Notes under the pieces: model-generated | Seen by the model: only the letters and a program-made list of their open reading frames with translations | What the model was told of the DNA's origin: nothing | The model's database searches: none | Position numbers and translations under genes: made by a program | Source of the DNA: Antennarius striatus | Taxonomy: Eukaryota > Chordata > Actinopteri > Lophiiformes > Antennariidae | Assembly (NCBI RefSeq): GCF_040054535.1 | Contig: NC_090779.1 | Coordinates: forward strand, 25,703,501-25,767,500 | Direction: 5' to 3' | Length of the DNA: 64,000 bases | In this document: one piece after another, positions 11,986 to 26,495 of the stretch | How positions within the stretch are numbered: position 1 is the stretch's first letter | Layout of the letters: every line of letters starts with the position of its first letter

Positions 11986-14916
11986 TTTGTTGACCGGCGA
12001 GTCAAGAATTTTTTTGAGACAGGTGGGTCAATTTTTTTTTCTGACCGGTTGGTCAAAATATTGTTTTTTCGTCAGACCAGGTCTCAAAACTCTTAAAGAT
12101 AGATTTTCTTTCTTAGACCGGCGGGTCAAGGAAAAATTTTTGTTGACCGGCGGGTCAAGGAAAAATTTTTGTTGACCGGCGGGTCAAGAATTTTTAGAGA
12201 CTAGTGGGTCAATTTTTTTTTTTCTGACTGGAGGGTCAAAGTATTGTTTTTACGTCAGACCAGGGGTTCAAAACTCCTAAACATACTTTTTCTTCATTAA
12301 ACCGGCAGGACAAAAAAAAAAATTTTTGTTGACCGGCGGGTCAAGAAATTTTTGAGACTGGGGGGTCAAAAATATTTTGTTGACCGGCGGGTCAAAAAGT
12401 GTTTTTTTTCTTCAGACCAGGGGTTCAAAACTCCTACAGATACTTTTTCTTTATTAGACCGGCAGGACAAAAAAAATATTTTTTGTTGACCGGCGGGTCA
12501 AGGAAAAATTTTTGTTGACCGGCGGGTGAAGAATTTTTAGAGACTAGTGGGTCAAATTTTTTTTTTCTGACTGGAGGGTCAAAGTATTGTTTTTACGTCA
12601 GACCAGGGCATCAAAACTCCTACAGATAAGTTTTCTTTCTTAGACCGGCAGGACAAAAAAAATATTTTTTTTGTTGACCGGCGGGTCAAGGAAAAATTTT
12701 TGTTGACCGGCGGGTCAAGAATTTATTTTGAGACTGGTGGGTCAATTTTTTTTTCTGTCCGCCGGATCAAAATACTGTTTTTTCGGCAGACCAGGGGTTC
12801 AAAACTCCTAAAGATGCTTTTTCCTTCTTAGACTGGCAGGACAAAAAAAAATTTTTTTTTGTTGACCGGCGGGTCAAGAAAAATTTTTTGTTGACCGGCG
12901 GGTCAAGAAATTTTTGAGTGGCAGGTGAAAAATATTTTGTTGACCGGCGGGTCAAAAAGTGTTTTGTTTTCATCAGACCAGGGGTCCAAAACTCCTAAAC
13001 ATACTTTTTCTTTATTAAACCGGCAGGACAAAAAACAAAAATTTTTTTGGTTGACCGGCGGGTCAAGAAATTTTTGAGACTGGGGGGTCAAAAATATTTT
13101 GTTGACCGGCGGGTCAAAAAGTGTTTTTTTTCTTCAGACCAGGGGTTCAAAACTCCTACAGATACTTTTTCTTTCTTAGACCGGCAGGACAAAAAAAATA
13201 TTTTTTTTGTTGACCGGCGGGTCAAGTAAAATTTTTTGATGACCGGCGGGTCAAGAATTTATTTTGAGACTAGCGGGTCAAATTTTTTTTTTCTGACCGG
13301 TGGGTCAACCTATTGTTTTTTCGTCAGACCAGGGGTTCAAAACTCCTACAGATACGTTTTCTTTATTAGACCGGCAGGACAAAAAAAATATTTTTTTGTT
13401 GACCGGCGGGTCAAGAAAAAATTTTTGTTGACCGGCGGGTCAAGAATTTTTAGAGACTAGTGGGTCAATTTTTTTTTTTCTGACTGGAGGGTCAAATTAT
13501 TGTTTTTACGTCAGACCAGGGGTTCAAAACTCCTACAGATACGTTTTCTTTCTTAGACCGGCAGGACAAAAAAAATATTTTTTTTGTTGACCGGCGGGTC
13601 AAGGAAAAATTCTTCATGACCGGCGGGTCAAGAATTTTTAGAGACTAGTGGGTCAAATTTTTTTTTTCTGACTGGAGGGTCAAAGTATTGTTTTTACGTC
13701 AGACCAGGGCATCAAAACTCCTACAGATACGTTTTCTTTCTTAGACTGGCAGGAAAAAAAAAAAAAAATTTTTTGTTGACCGGCGGGTCAAGGAAAATTT
13801 TTTGTTGACCGGCGGGTCAAGAATTTATTTTGAGACTGGCGGGTCAAAGTTTTTTTTTCTGACCGGTGGGTCAACCTATTGTTTTTTCGTCAGACCAGGG
13901 GTTCAAATCTCCTAAAGATACTTTTTCTTTGTTAGACTGGCAGGAGAAAAAAAATTTTTGTTTGTTGACCGGCGGATCAAGAAAAAAATTTTGTTGACCG
14001 GCGGGTCAAGCATTTATTTTGAGACTGGTGGGTCAATTTTTTTTTCTGACCGCCGGATCAAAATACTGTTTTTTCGGCAGACCAGGGGTTCAAAACTCCT
14101 AAAGATGCTTTTTACTTCTAAGACTGGCAGGACAAAAAAAATGTTTTTTTGTTGACCGGCGGGTCAAGTAAAATTTTTTGTTGACCCGCGGGTCAAGAAA
14201 TTTTTGAGAGTGGGGGGTCAAAAATATTTTGTTGACCGGCGGGTCAAAAAGTGTTTTTTTTTCATCAGACCAGGAGTCCAAAACTCCTAAACATATTTTT
14301 TCTTTATTAAACCGGCAGGACAAAAAATAAAAAAAATTTTGTTGACCGGCGGGTCAAGAAATTTTTGAGAGTGGCTGGTGAAAAATATTTTGTTGACCGG
14401 CGGGTCAAAAAGTGTTTTTTTTTCATCAGACCACGGGTCCAAATCTCCTAAACATACTTTTTCTTTATTAAACCGGCAGGACAAAAAAAAAAATTTTTTT
14501 TGTTGACCGGCGGGTCAAGAATTTTTTGAGACTGGGGGGTCAAAAATATTTTGTTGACCGGCGGGTCAAAAAGTGTTTTTTTCTTCAGACCAGGGGTTCA
14601 AAACTCCTACAGATACTTTTTCTTTCCTAGACTGGCAGGACAAAAAAAATATTTTTGTTTGTTGACCGGCGGGTCAAGGAAAAATTTTTGTTGACCGGCG
14701 GGTCAAGAATTTATTTTGAGACTGGCGGGTCAAATTTTTTTTTTCTGACCGGTGGGTCAACCTATTGTTTTTTCGTCAGACCAGGGGTTCAAATCTCCTA
14801 AAGATACTTTTTCTTTCCTAGACTGGCAGGACAAAAAAAAATTTTTTTTGTTGACCGGCGGATCAAGAAAAAAATTTTGTTGACCGGCGGGTCAAGAATT
14901 TTTTGAGACTGGCGGG

Positions 14917-15464
14917 TCTTTCAGAGCAACAGGTTACAAAGTCTGTGACATTGAAATGGGAGGTTCTGTCAGAGCAAAATTATAAGTCTTCAACGTGATT
15001 TGAACTAAGGTCTGTTGTATGGCAGCCCACCATGTTTCCAGTGAGCTATGCTGGCTGAGTGACAAGAAAAAGAAAAATATTGATATCTTTAATCATTACG
15101 GTACAAGAAGAATTTTAACAACACCAAGGAGAAGAAGAAGAAGATATACTTTATTCATCCCCTCGGGCAAATTATATTACATTACAAGAAGGGGGTAAAA
15201 TTCTGGTTCCCAGAATGAGGCAAAGTAAAAGAAGTAACTGAACAAAAATAGGGACAAGGCAAAACCACCCAGGCTGGGGATTGAACCCAAACCTCCTGAG
15301 TATTAAACCTGTCCCAATCCACTACACTAAATACCTGTTATGAACAGCAAAAGTTGTAAGAAGCTTTTAAAGATCTGATAATCTACGAATGTCAAAAAAA
15401 ATGTTTTTTCGGAATGATCGAGTTGAAAAAAATGGACAACTTTATGAAATTTTTTAGACTAATT
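14917..15464 (-). mobile_element. Composite SINE module, copy 3
   Basis: Same structure as copy 1, but with the variants GACATTGAAATGG and GAACTAAGG that define the second subgroup (copies 3-7). It lies 3,478 bp after copy 2. Confidence 0.75.
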
Positions 15465-18400
15465 TTGTTGACCGGCGAGTCAAGAATTTTTTTGAGACAG
15501 GTGGGTCAATTTTTTTTTCTGACCGGTTGGTCAAAATATTGTTTTTTCGTCAGACCAGGTCTCAAAACTCTTAAAGATACATTTTCTTTCTTAGACCGGC
15601 AGGACAAAAAAAATAATTTTTTTTTGTTGACCGGCGGGTCAAGGAAAAATTTTTGTTGACCGGCGGGTCAAGAATTTATTTTGAGACTGGTGGGTCAATT
15701 TTTTTTTCTGACCGCCGGATCAAAATACTGTTTTTTTGGAAGACCAGGGGTTCAAAACTCCTAAAGATGCTTTTTCCTTGGTAGACTGGCAGAACAAAAA
15801 AAAATTTTTTTTTGTTGACCGGCGGGTCAAGAAATTTTTGAGAGTGGCAGGTGAAAAATATTTTGTTGACCGGCGGGTCAAAAAGTGTTTTTTTTTCATC
15901 AGACCAGGGGTCCAAAACTCCTAAACATACTTTTTCTTTATTAAACCGGTAGGACAAAAAACAATAATTTTTTGTTGACCGGCGGGTCAAGAATTTTTTG
16001 AGACTGGGGGTCAAAAATATTTTGTTGACCGGCGGGTCAAAAAGTGTTTTTTTTCTTCAGACCAGGGGTTCAAAACTCCTACAGATACTTTTTCTTTCTT
16101 AGACCGGCAGGACAAAAAAAATATTTTTTTTGTTGACCGGCGGGTCAAGGAAAAATTTGTGTTGACCGGCGGGTCAAGAATTTTTAGAGACTAGTGGGTC
16201 AAATTTTTTTTTTCTGACTGGAGGGTCAAAGTATTGTTTTTACGTCAGACCAGGGCATCAAAACTCCTACAGATACGTTTTCTTTCTTAGACCGGCAGGA
16301 CAAAAAAAATATTTTTTTTGTTGACCGGCGGGTCAAGGAAAAATTCTTCATGACCGGCGGGTCAAGAATTTTTAGAGACTAGTGGGTCAAATTTTTTTTT
16401 TCTGACTGGAGGGTCAAAGTATTGTTTTTACGTCAGACCAGGGCATCAAAACTCCTACAGATACGTTTTCTTTCTTAGACTGGCAGGAAAAAAAAAAAAA
16501 AATTTTTTGTTGACCGGCGGGTCAAGGAAAATTTTTTGTTGACCGGCGGGTCAAGAATTTATTTTGAGACTGGCGGGTCAATTTTTTTTTTTCTGACCGG
16601 TGGGTCAACCTATTGTTTTTTCGTCAGACCAGGGGTTCAAATCTCCTAAAGATACTTTTTCTTTGTTAGACTGGCAGGAGAAAAAAAATTTTTGTTTGTT
16701 GACCGGCGGATCAAGAAAAAAATTTTGTTGACCGGCGGGTCAAGAATTTATTTTGAGACTGGTGGGTCAATTTTTTTTTCTGACCGCCGGATCAAAATAC
16801 TGTTTTTTCGGCAGACCAGGGGTTCAAAACTCCTAAAGATGCTTTGTACTTCTTAGACTGGCAGGACAAAAAAAATGTTTTTTTGTTGACCGGCGGGTCA
16901 AGTAAAATTTTTTGTTGACCCGCGGGTCAAGAAATTTTTGAGAGTGGGGGGTCAAAAATATTTTGTTGACCGGCGGGTCAAAAAGTGTTTTTTTTTCATC
17001 AGACCAGGGGTCCAAAACTCCTAAACATATTTTTTCTTTATTAAACCGGCAGGACAAAAAATAAAAAAATTTTTGTTGACCGGCGGGTCAAGAAATTTTT
17101 GAGAGTGGCTGGTGAAAAATATTTTGTTGACCGGCGGGTCAAAAAGTGTTTTTTTTCATCAGACCAGGCGTCCAAAACTCCTAAACATACTTTTTCTTTA
17201 TTAAACCGGTAGGACAAAAAAAAATTTTTTTTGTTGACCGGCGGGTCAAGGAAAATTTTTTGTTGACCGGCGGGTCAAGAATTTTTAGAGACTAGTGGGT
17301 CAAAATTTTTTTTTCTGACTGGAGGGTCAAATTATTGTTTTTACGTCAGACCAGGGCATCAAAACTCCTACAGATACGTTTTCTTTCTTAGACCGGCAGG
17401 ACAAAAAAAATATTTTTTTTGTTGACCGGCGGGTCAAGGAAAAATTTTTGTTGACCGGCGGGTCAAGAATTTATTTTGAGACTGGTGGGTCAATTTTTTT
17501 TTCTGACCGCCGGATCAAAATACAGTTTTTTCGGCAGACCAGGGGTTCAAAACTCCTAAAGATGCATTTTCTTTCTTAGACTGGCAGGGAAAAAAAAAAA
17601 GTTTTTTTGTTGACCGGCGGGTCAAGAAAAATTTTTTGTTGACCCGCGGGTCAAGAAATTTTTGAGAGTGGCTGGTGAAAAATATTTTGTTGACCGGCGG
17701 GTCAAAAAGTGTTTTTTTTTCATCAGACCACGGGTCCAAATCTCCTAAACATACTTTTTCTTTATTAAACCGGCAGGACAAAAAAAAAAATTTTTTTTGT
17801 TGACCGGCGGGTCAAGAATTTTTTGAGACTGGGGGGTCAAAAATATTTTGTTGACCGGCGGGTCAAAAAGTGTTTTTTTTCTTCAGACCAGGGGTTCAAA
17901 ACTCCTACAGATACTTTTTCTTTCCTAGACTGGCAGGACAAAAAAAATATTTTTTTTGTTGACCGGCGGGTCAAGGAAAAATTTTTGTTGACCGGCGGGT
18001 CAAGAATTTATTTTGAGACTGGTGGGTCAATTTTTTTTTCTGACCGCCGGATCAAAATACAGTTTTTTCGGCAGACCAGGGGTTCAAAACTCCTAAAGAT
18101 GCATTTTCTTTCTTAGACTGGCAGGGAAAAAAAAAAAGTTTTTTTGTTGACCGGCGGGTCAAGAAAAATTTTTTGTTGACCCGCGGGTCAAGAAATTTTT
18201 GAGAGTGGCTGGTGAAAAATATTTTGTTGACCGGCGGGTCAAAAAGTGTTTTTTTTTCATCAGACCACGGGTCCAAATCTCCTAAACATACTTTTTCTTT
18301 ATTAAACCGGCAGGACAAAAAAAAAAATTTTTTTTGTTGACCGGCGGGTCAAGAATTTTTTGAGACTGGGGGGTCAAAAATATTTTGTTGACCGGCGGGT

Positions 18401-18751
18401 CAAAAAGTGTTTTTTTTCTTCAGACCAGGGGTTCAAAACTCCTACAGATACTTTTTCTTTCCTAGACTGGCAGGACAAAAAAAATATTTTTGTTTGTTGA
18501 CCGGCGGGTCAAGGAAAAATTTTTGTTGACCGGCGGGTCAAGAATTTATTTTGAGACTGGCGGGTCAAAATTTTTTTTTCTGACCGGTGGGTCAACCTAT
18601 TGTTTTTTCGTCAGACCAGGGGTTCAAATCTCCTAAAGATACTTTTTCTTTGTTAGACTGGCAGGAGAAAAAAAATTTTTTTTTGTTGACCGGCGGATCA
18701 AGAAAAAAATTTTGTTGACCGGCGGGTCAAGAATTTTTTGAGACTGGCGGG

Positions 18752-19299
18752 TCTTTCAGAGCAACAGGTTACAAAGTCTGTGACATTGAAATGGGAGGTT
18801 CTGTCAGAGCAAAATTATAAGTCTTCAACGTGATTTGAACTAAGGTCTGTTGTATGGCAGCCCACCATGTTTCCAGTGAGCTATGCTGGCTGAGTGACAA
18901 GAAAAAGAAAAATATTGATATCTTTAATCATTACGGTACAAGAAGAATTTTAACAACACCAAGGAGAAGAAGAAGAAGATATACTTTATTCATCCCCTCG
19001 GGCAAATTATATTACATTACAAGAAGGGGGTAAAATTCTGGTTCCCAGAATGAGGCAAAGTAAAAGAAGTAACTGAACAAAAATAGGGACAAGGCAAAAC
19101 CACCCAGGCTGGGGATTGAACCCAAACCTCCTGAGTATTAAACCTGTCCCAATCCACTACACTAAATACCTGTTATGAACAGCAAAAGTTGTAAGAAGCT
19201 TTTAAAGATCTGATAATCTACGAATGTCAAAAAAAATGTTTTTTCGGAATGATCGAGTTGAAAAAAATGGACAACTTTATGAAATTTTTTAGACTAATT
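18752..19299 (-). mobile_element. Composite SINE module, copy 4
   Basis: Second-subgroup copy, 3,835 bp after copy 3. Its right junction lacks the usual GACCGGC after TTTTGTT and runs directly into GAGTCAAGAA, a small private deletion. Confidence 0.75.
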
Positions 19300-20782
19300 T
19301 TGTTGAGTCAAGAATTTTTTTGAGACAGGTGGGTCAATTTTTTTTTCTGACCGGTTGGTCAAAATATTGTTTTTTCGTCAGACCAGGTCTCAAAACTCTT
19401 AAAGATAGATTTTCTTTCTTAGACCGGCAGGACAAAAAAATAATTTTTTTTTGTTGACCGGCGGGTCAAGGAAAAATTTTTGTTGACCGGCGGGTCAAGA
19501 ATTTATTTTGAGACTGGTGGGTCAATTTTTTTTTCTGACCGCCGGATCAAAATACTGTTTTTTTGGAAGACCAGGGGTTCAAAACTCCTAAAGATGCTTT
19601 TTCCTTCGTAGACTGGCAGAACAAAAAAAAATTTTTTTTTGTTGACCGGCGGGTCAAGAAATTTTTGAGAGTGGCAGGTGAAAAATATTTTGTTGACCGG
19701 CGGGTCAAAAAGTGTTTTTTTTTCATCAGACCAGGGGTCCAAAACTCCTAAACATACTTTTTCTTTATTAAACCGGTAGGACAAAAAAAAAAAATTTTTT
19801 GTTGACCGGCGGGTCAAGGAAAAATTTTTGTTGACCGGCGGGTCAAGAATTTTTAGAGACTAGTGGGTCACTTTTTTTTTTTCTGACTGGAGGGTCAAAT
19901 TATTGTTTTTACGTCAGACCAGGGCATCAAAACTCCTACAGATACCTTTTCTTTCTTAGACCGGCAGGACAAAAAAAATATTTTTTTTGTTGACCGGCGG
20001 GTCAAGGAAAAATTTTTGTTGACCGGCGGGTCAAGAATTTATTTTGAGACTGGTGGGTCAATTTTTTTTTCTGACCGCCGGATCAAAATACAGTTTTTTC
20101 GGCAGACCAGGGGTTCAAAACTCCTAAAGATGCTTTTTCTTTCTTAGACTGGCAGGAAAAAAAAAAAAGTTTTTTTGTTGACCGGCGGGTCAAGAAAAAT
20201 TTTTTGTTGACCCGCGGGTCAAGAAATTTTTGAGAGTGGCTGGTGAAAAATATTTTGTTGACCGGCGGGTCAAAAAGTGTTTTTTTTTCATCAGACCACG
20301 GGTCCAAATCTCCTAAACATACTTTTTCTTTATTAAACCGGCAGGACAAAAAAAAAAATTTTTTTTGTTGACCGGCGGGTCAAGAATTTTTTGAGACTGG
20401 GGGGTCAAAAATATTTTGTTGACCGGCGGGTCAAAAAGTGTTTTTTTTCTTCAGACCAGGGGTTCAAAACTCCTACAGATACTTTTTCTTTCCTAGACTG
20501 GCAGGACAAAAAAAATATTTTTGTTTGTTGACCGGCGGGTCAAGGAAAAATTTTTGTTGACCGGCGGGTCAAGAATTTATTTTGAGACTGGCGGGTCAAA
20601 TTTTTTTTTTCTGACCGGTGGGTCAACCTATTGTTTTTTCGTCAGACCAGGGGTTCAAATCTCCTAAAGATACTTTTTCTTTGTTAGACTGGCAGGAGAA
20701 AAAAAAATTTTTTTTGTTGACCGGCGGATCAAGAAAAAATTTTTGTTGACCGGCGGGTCAAGAATTTTTTGAGACTGGCGGG

Positions 20783-21331
20783 TCTTTCAGAGCAACAGGT
20801 TACAAAGTCTGTGACATTGAAATGGGAGGTTCTGTCAGAGCAAAATTATAAGTCTTCAACGTGATTTGAACTAAGGTCTGTTGTATGGCAGCCCACCATG
20901 TTTCCAGTGAGCTATGCTGGCTGAGTGACAAGAAAAAGAAAAATATTGATATCTTTAATCATTACGGTACAAGAAGAATTTTAACAACACCAAGGAGAAG
21001 AAGAAGAAGATATACTTTATTCATCCCCTCGGGCAAATTATATTACATTACAAGAAGGGGGTAAAATTCTGGTTCCCAGAATGAGGCAAAGTAAAAGAAG
21101 TAACTGAACAAAAATAGGGACAAGGCAAAACCACCCAGGCTGGGGATTGAACCCAAACCTCCTGAGTATTAAACCTGTCCCAATCCACTACACTAAATAC
21201 CTGTTATGAACAGCAAAAGTTGTAAGAAACTTTTAAAGATCTGATAATCTACGAATGTCAAAAAAAATGTTTTTTCGGAATGATCGAGTTGAAAAAAATG
21301 GACAACTTTATGAAATTTTTTAGACTAATTT
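20783..21331 (-). mobile_element. Composite SINE module, copy 5
   Basis: Second-subgroup copy, 2,031 bp after copy 4. The satellite between it and copy 6 closely matches the satellite between copies 4 and 5. Confidence 0.75.
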
Positions 21332-22821
21332 TGTTGACCGGCGAGTCAAGAATTTTTTTGAGACAGGTGGGTCAATTTTTTTTTCTGACCGGTTGGTCAA
21401 AATATTATTTTTTCCTCAGACCAGGTCTCAAAACTCTTAAAGATAGATTTTCTTTCTTAGACCGGCAGGACAAAAAAAATAATTTTTTTTGTTGACCGGC
21501 GGGTCAAGGAAAAATTTTTGTTGACCGGCGGGTCAAGAATTTTTAGAGAGTGGGGGGTCAAAAATATTTTGTTGACCGGCGGGTCAAAAAGTGTTTTTTT
21601 TTCATCAGACCAGGGGTCCAAAACTCCTAAACATATTTTTTCTTTATTAAACCGGCAGGACAAAAAATAAAAAAAATTTTTGTTGACCGGCGGGTCAAGA
21701 AATTTTTGAGAGTGGCTGGTGAAAAATATTTTGTTGACCGGCGGGTCAAAAAGTGTTTTTTTTCATCAGACCAGGCGTCCAAAACTCCTAAACATACTTT
21801 TTCTTTATTAAACCGGTAGGACAAAAAAAAAATTTTTTTTTTGACCGGCGGGTCAAGGAAAAATTTTTGTTGACCGGCGGGTCAAGAATTTTTAGAGACT
21901 AGTGGGTCACTTTTTTTTTTTCTGACTGGAGGGTCAAATTATTGTTTTTACGTCAGACCAGGGCATCAAAACTCCTACAGATACCTTTTCTTTCTTAGAC
22001 CGGCAGGACAAAAAAAATATTTTTTTTGTTGACCGGCGGGTCAAGGAAAAATTTTTGTTGACCGGCGGGTCAAGAATTTATTTTGAGACTGGTGGGTCAA
22101 TTTTTTTTTCTGACCGCCGGATCAAAATACAGTTTTTTCGGCAGACCAGGGGTTCAAAACTCCTAAAGATGCTTTTTCTTTCTTAGACTGGCAGGAAAAA
22201 AAAAAAAGTTTTTTTGTTGACCGGCGGGTCAAGAAAAATTTTTTGTTGACCCGCGGGTCAAGAAATTTTTGAGAGTGGCTGGTGAAAAATATTTTGTTGA
22301 CCGGCGGGTCAAAAAGTGTTTTTTTTTCATCAGACCACGGGTCCAAATCTCCTAAACATACTTTTTCTTTATTAAACCGGCAGGACAAAAAAAAAAATTT
22401 TTTTTGTTGACCGGCGGGTCAAGAATTTTTTGAGACTGGGGGGTCAAAAATATTTTGTTGACCGGCGGGTCAAAAAGTGTTTTTTTTCTTCAGACCAGGG
22501 GTTCAAAACTCCTACAGATACTTTTTCTTTCCTAGACTGGCAGGACAAAAAAAATATTTTTGTTTGTTGACCGGCGGGTCAAGGAAAAATTTTTGTTGAC
22601 CGGCGGGTCAAGAATTTATTTTGAGACTGGCGGGTCAAATTTTTTTTTTCTGACCGGTGGGTCAACCTATTGTTTTTTCGTCAGACCAGGGGTTCAAATC
22701 TCCTAAAGATACTTTTTCTTTGTTAGACTGGCAGGAGAAAAAAAAATTTTTTTTGTTGACCGGCGGATCAAGAAAAAAATTTTGTTGACCGGCGGGTCAA
22801 GAATTTTTTGAGACTGGCGGG

Positions 22822-23370
22822 TCTTTCAGAGCAACAGGTTACAAAGTCTGTGACATTGAAATGGGAGGTTCTGTCAGAGCAAAATTATAAGTCTTCAACG
22901 TGATTTGAACTAAGGTCTGTTGTATGGCAGCCCACCATGTTTCCAGTGAGCTATGCTGGCTGAGTGACAAGAAAAAGAAAAATATTGATATCTTTAATCA
23001 TTACGGTACAAGAAGAATTTTAACAACACCAAGGAGAAGAAGAAGAAGATATACTTTATTCATCCCCTCGGGCAAATTATATTACATTACAAGAAGGGGG
23101 TAAAATTCTGGTTCCCAGAATGAGGCAAAGTAAAAGAAGTAACTGAACAAAAATAGGGACAAGGCAAAACCACCCAGGCTGGGGATTGAACCCAAACCTC
23201 CTGAGTATTAAACCTGTCCCAATCCACTACACTAAATACCTGTTATGAACAGCAAAAGTTGTAAGAAACTTTTAAAGATCTGATAATCTACGAATGTCAA
23301 AAAAAATGTTTTTTCGGAATGATCGAGTTGAAAAAAATGGACAACTTTATGAAATTTTTTAGACTAATTT
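22822..23370 (-). mobile_element. Composite SINE module, copy 6
   Basis: Second-subgroup copy, 2,039 bp after copy 5. It shares the private TATTATTTTTTCCTCAG change just downstream with copies 5 and 7. Confidence 0.75.
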
Positions 23371-26300
23371 TGTTGACCGGCGAGTCAAGAATTTTTTTGA
23401 GACAGGTGGGTCAATTTTTTTTTCTGACCGGTTGGTCAAAATATTATTTTTTCCTCAGACCAGGTCTCAAAACTCTTAAAGATAGATTTTCTTTCTTAGA
23501 CCGGCAGGACAAAAAAAATAATTTTTTTTGTTGACCGGCGGGTCAAGGAAAAATTTTTGTTGACCGGCGGGTCAAGAATTTTTAGAGAGTAGTGGGTCAA
23601 ATTTTTTTTTTCTGACTGGAGGGTCAAAGTATTGTTTTTACGTCAGACCAGGGCATCAAAACTCCTACAGATACGTTTTCTTTCTTAGACCGGCAGGACA
23701 AAAAAAATATTTTTTTTGTTGACCGGCGGGTCAAGGAAAAATTTGTGTTGACCGGCGGGTCAAGAATTTATTTTGAGACTGGTGGGTCAATTTTTTTTTC
23801 TGACCGCCGGATCAAAATACTGTTTTTTTGGAAGACCAGGGGTTCAAAACTCCTAAAGATGCTTTTTCCTTCGTAGACTGGCAGAACAAAAAAAAATTTT
23901 TTTTTGTTGACCGGCGGGTCAAGAAATTTTTGAGAGTGGCAGGTGAAAAATATTTTGTTGACCGGCGGGTCAAAAAGTGTTTTTTTTTCATCAGACCAGG
24001 GGTCCAAAACTCCTAAACATACTTTTTCTTTATTAAACCGGTAGGACAAAAAAAAAAAATTTTTTGTTGACCGGCGGGTCAAGAATTTTTTGAGACTGGG
24101 GGTCAAAAATATTTTGTTGACCGGCGGGTCAAAAAGTGTTTTTTTTCTTCAGACCAGGGGTTCAAAACTCCTACAGATACTTTTTCTTTCTTAGACCGGC
24201 AGGACAAAAAAAATATTTTTTTTGTTGACCGGCGGGTCAAGGAAAAATTTGTGTTGACCGGCGGGTCAAGAATTTTTAGAGACTAGTGGGTAAAATTTTT
24301 TTTTTCTGACTGGAGGGTCAAAGTATTGTTTTTACGTCAGACCAGGGCATCAAAACTCCTACAGATACGTTTTCTTTCTTAGACCGGCAGGACAAAAAAA
24401 ATATTTTTTTTGTTGACCGGCGGGTCAAGGAAAAATTTTTGATGACCGGCGGGTCAAGAATTTATTTTGAGACTGGCGGGTCAAATTTTTTTTTTCTGAC
24501 CGGTGGGTCAACCTATTGTTTTTTCGTCAGACCAGGGGTTCAAAACTCCTACAGATACGTTTTCTTTCTTAGACCGGCAGGACAAAAAAAATATTTTTTT
24601 TGTTGACCGGCGGGTCAAGGAAAAATTCTTCATGACCGGCGGGTCAAGAATTTTTAGAGACTAGTGGGTCAAATTTTTTTTTTCTGACTGGAGGGTCAAA
24701 GTATTGTTTTTACGTCAGACCAGGGCATCAAAACTCCTACAGATACGTTTTCTTTCTTAGACTGGCAGGAAAAAAAAAAAAAAATTTTTTGTTGACCGGC
24801 GGGTCAAGGAAAATTTTTTGTTGACCGGCGGGTCAAGAATTTATTTTGAGACTGGCGGGTCAATTTTTTTTTTCTGACCGGTGGGTCAACCTATTGTTTT
24901 TTCGTCAGACCAGGGGTTCAAATCTCCTAAAGATACTTTTTCTTTGTTAGACTGGCAGGAGAAAAAAAATTTTTGTTTGTTGACCGGCGGATCAAGAAAA
25001 AAATTTTGTTGACCGGCGGGTCAAGAATTTATTTTGAGACTGGTGGGTCAATTTTTTTTTCTGACCGCCGGATCAAAATACTGTTTTTTCGGCAGACCAG
25101 GGGTTCAAAACTCCTAAAGATGCTTTTTACTTCTTAGACTGGCAGGACAAAAAAAATGTTTTTTTGTTGACCGGCGGGTCAAGTAAAATTTTTTGTTGAC
25201 CCGCGGGTCAAGAAATTTTTGAGAGTGGGGGGTCAAAAATATTTTGTTGACCGGCGGGTCAAAAAGTGTTTTTTTTTCATCAGACCAGGGGTCCAAAACT
25301 CCTAAACATATTTTTTCTTTATTAAACCGGCAGGACAAAAAATAAAAAAATTTTTGTTGACCGGCGGGTCAAGAAATTTTTGAGAGTGGCTGGTGAAAAA
25401 TATTTTGTTGACCGGCGGGTCAAAAAGTGTTTTTTTTCATCAGACCAGGCGTCCAAAACTCCTAAACATACTTTTTCTTTATTAAACCGGTAGGACAAAA
25501 AAAAAATTTTTTTGTTGACCGGCGGGTCAAGGAAAAATTTTTGTTGACCGGCGGGTCAAGAATTTTTAGAGACTAGTGGGTCACTTTTTTTTTTTCTGAC
25601 TGGAGGGTCAAATTATTGTTTTTACGTCAGACCAGGGCATCAAAACTCCTACAGATACCTTTTCTTTCTTAGACCGGCAGGACAAAAAAAATATTTTTTT
25701 TGTTGACCGGCGGGTCAAGGAAAAATTTTTGTTGACCGGCGGGTCAAGAATTTATTTTGAGACTGGTGGGTCAATTTTTTTTTCTGACCGCCGGATCAAA
25801 ATACAGTTTTTTCGGCAGACCAGGGGTTCAAAACTCCTAAAGATGCTTTTTCTTTCTTAGACTGGCAGGAAAAAAAAAAAAGTTTTTTTGTTGACCGGCG
25901 GGTCAAGAAAAATTTTTTGTTGACCCGCGGGTCAAGAAATTTTTGAGAGTGGCTGGTGAAAAATATTTTGTTGACCGGCGGGTCAAAAAGTGTTTTTTTT
26001 TCATCAGACCACGGGTCCAAATCTCCTAAACATACTTTTTCTTTATTAAACCGGCAGGACAAAAAAAAAAATTTTTTTTGTTGACCGGCGGGTCAAGAAT
26101 TTTTTGAGACTGGGGGGTCAAAAATATTTTGTTGACCGGCGGGTCAAAAAGTGTTTTTTTTCTTCAGACCAGGGGTTCAAAACTCCTACAGATACTTTTT
26201 CTTTCCTAGACTGGCAGGACAAAAAAAATATTTTTGTTTGTTGACCGGCGGGTCAAGGAAAAATTTTTGTTGACCGGCGGGTCAAGAATTTATTTTGAGA

Positions 26301-26495
26301 CTGGCGGGTCAAATTTTTTTTTTCTGACCGGTGGGTCAACCTATTGTTTTTTCGTCAGACCAGGGGTTCAAATCTCCTAAAGATACTTTTTCTTTGTTAG
26401 ACTGGCAGGAGAAAAAAAAATTTTTTTTGTTGACCGGCGGATCAAGAAAAAAATTTTGTTGACCGGCGGGTCAAGAATTTTTTGAGACTGGCGGG